NCBI GenBank assembly: GCA_947452665.1 | Contig: CANGEH010000156.1 | Coordinates: forward strand, 1 to 5,696 | Direction: 5' to 3' | DNA from: Caulobacteraceae bacterium | GTDB lineage: Bacteria; Pseudomonadota; Alphaproteobacteria; Caulobacterales; Caulobacteraceae | Length of the DNA stretch: 5,696 bases | Part shown: positions 5,595 through 5,696 of the stretch, piece after piece | Layout of the letters: each line of letters begins with the position of its first letter | Numbering within the stretch: position 1 is the stretch's first letter | Program-made: the position numbers and the translations under genes | Notes under the pieces: generated by a model | The model's input: the letters and a program-made list of their open reading frames with translations, nothing else | The model's database searches: none | Told to the model about the DNA's origin: nothing

Positions 5595-5696
5595 ATGGAG
5601 ATTCGCGAAGGGCTTACCTTCGACGACGTTTTGCTTGAACCCGGTCCATCCGATGTGATGCCCGGACAGGTGAACACCGCCACACGCTTTACCAAG
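5595..5696 (+). CDS. guaB: Inosine-5'-monophosphate dehydrogenase, N-terminal part (3' end outside window)
   Basis: GuaB oxidises IMP to XMP with NAD+, the committed step of GMP synthesis in the cytosol. Only the first 34 residues are visible and the frame is open to the window edge; the full protein is normally about 490 residues. The start MEIREGLTFDDVLLEPGPSD and the following VMPGQVNTATRFTK match the conserved IMPDH N-terminus (LTFDDVLLxP, then a Ser, a Pro and the first strand of the barrel). The active-site Cys loop and the CBS domains lie beyond the window. The ATG is 56 bases after the rlmE stop and has a strong GGAGAG site. In several alphaproteobacteria guaB lies near rlmE and a Ppx/GppA gene, which supports the call. 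Whether guaB is read from an upstream promoter or from its own in the 56-base gap cannot be told. Confidence 0.93.
   Translation, partial: MEIREGLTFDDVLLEPGPSDVMPGQVNTATRFTK

Noticed and set aside
1..5696. Search for mobile elements, CRISPR arrays, tRNA or phage genes
   Set aside because: No transposase, integrase or spaced direct repeats were seen, nor any tRNA-like clover-leaf; the genes are all housekeeping or catabolic families with similar base composition.

Overview
The window reads as chromosomal DNA of a mid-to-high GC (roughly 60%) alphaproteobacterium. Three things point that way. The first is the order ppx/gppA-family phosphatase, rlmE, guaB, which I know from several alphaproteobacterial genomes. 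The second is a short-form Ppx/GppA protein without the C-terminal HD-type domain of the E. coli enzymes. The third is an RlmE with a basic N-terminal extension of about 50 residues. A Caulobacterales-like or related free-living lineage is a guess; the sequence does not settle genus.

Left block (1-3125, + strand): the end of astA, then complete astD and astB. These belong to the arginine succinyltransferase (AST) pathway, which breaks arginine down to glutamate, ammonia and succinate for use as carbon and nitrogen. The genes are tightly packed: 3 bases between astA and astD, and a GTGA overlap between astD and astB. They almost certainly form one transcript whose promoter lies left of the window. 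AstA succinylates arginine, AstB removes two ammonia and CO2 from N2-succinylarginine, and AstD oxidises succinylglutamate semialdehyde. The transaminase (astC) and desuccinylase (astE) steps are not encoded here.

Middle (3126-3701): astB and the leftward gene hspQ converge across a 37-base gap inside an 80-base AT-rich patch. hspQ encodes a small heat-shock/YccV-type protein and is divergent from the next gene. The region between them (from 3493) must hold the promoters of both, although I see no convincing consensus boxes.

Right block (about 3645/3702-5696, + strand): a Ppx/GppA-family phosphatase, rlmE (23S rRNA 2'-O-methyltransferase) and the first 34 codons of guaB (IMP dehydrogenase), with gaps of 37 and 56 bases. 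The likely theme is growth control: polyphosphate or pppGpp turnover, ribosome maturation and GMP synthesis.

All genes look intact apart from the two cut by the window edges. I see no mobile element, CRISPR array, tRNA, rRNA or phage sequence, and no convincing undescribed system. The second-look items are modest: the missing AST partners, the AT-rich convergent junction, uncertain starts for ppx and hspQ, an arginine-rich tail on the phosphatase, and a possible weak hairpin over the rlmE ribosome binding site.
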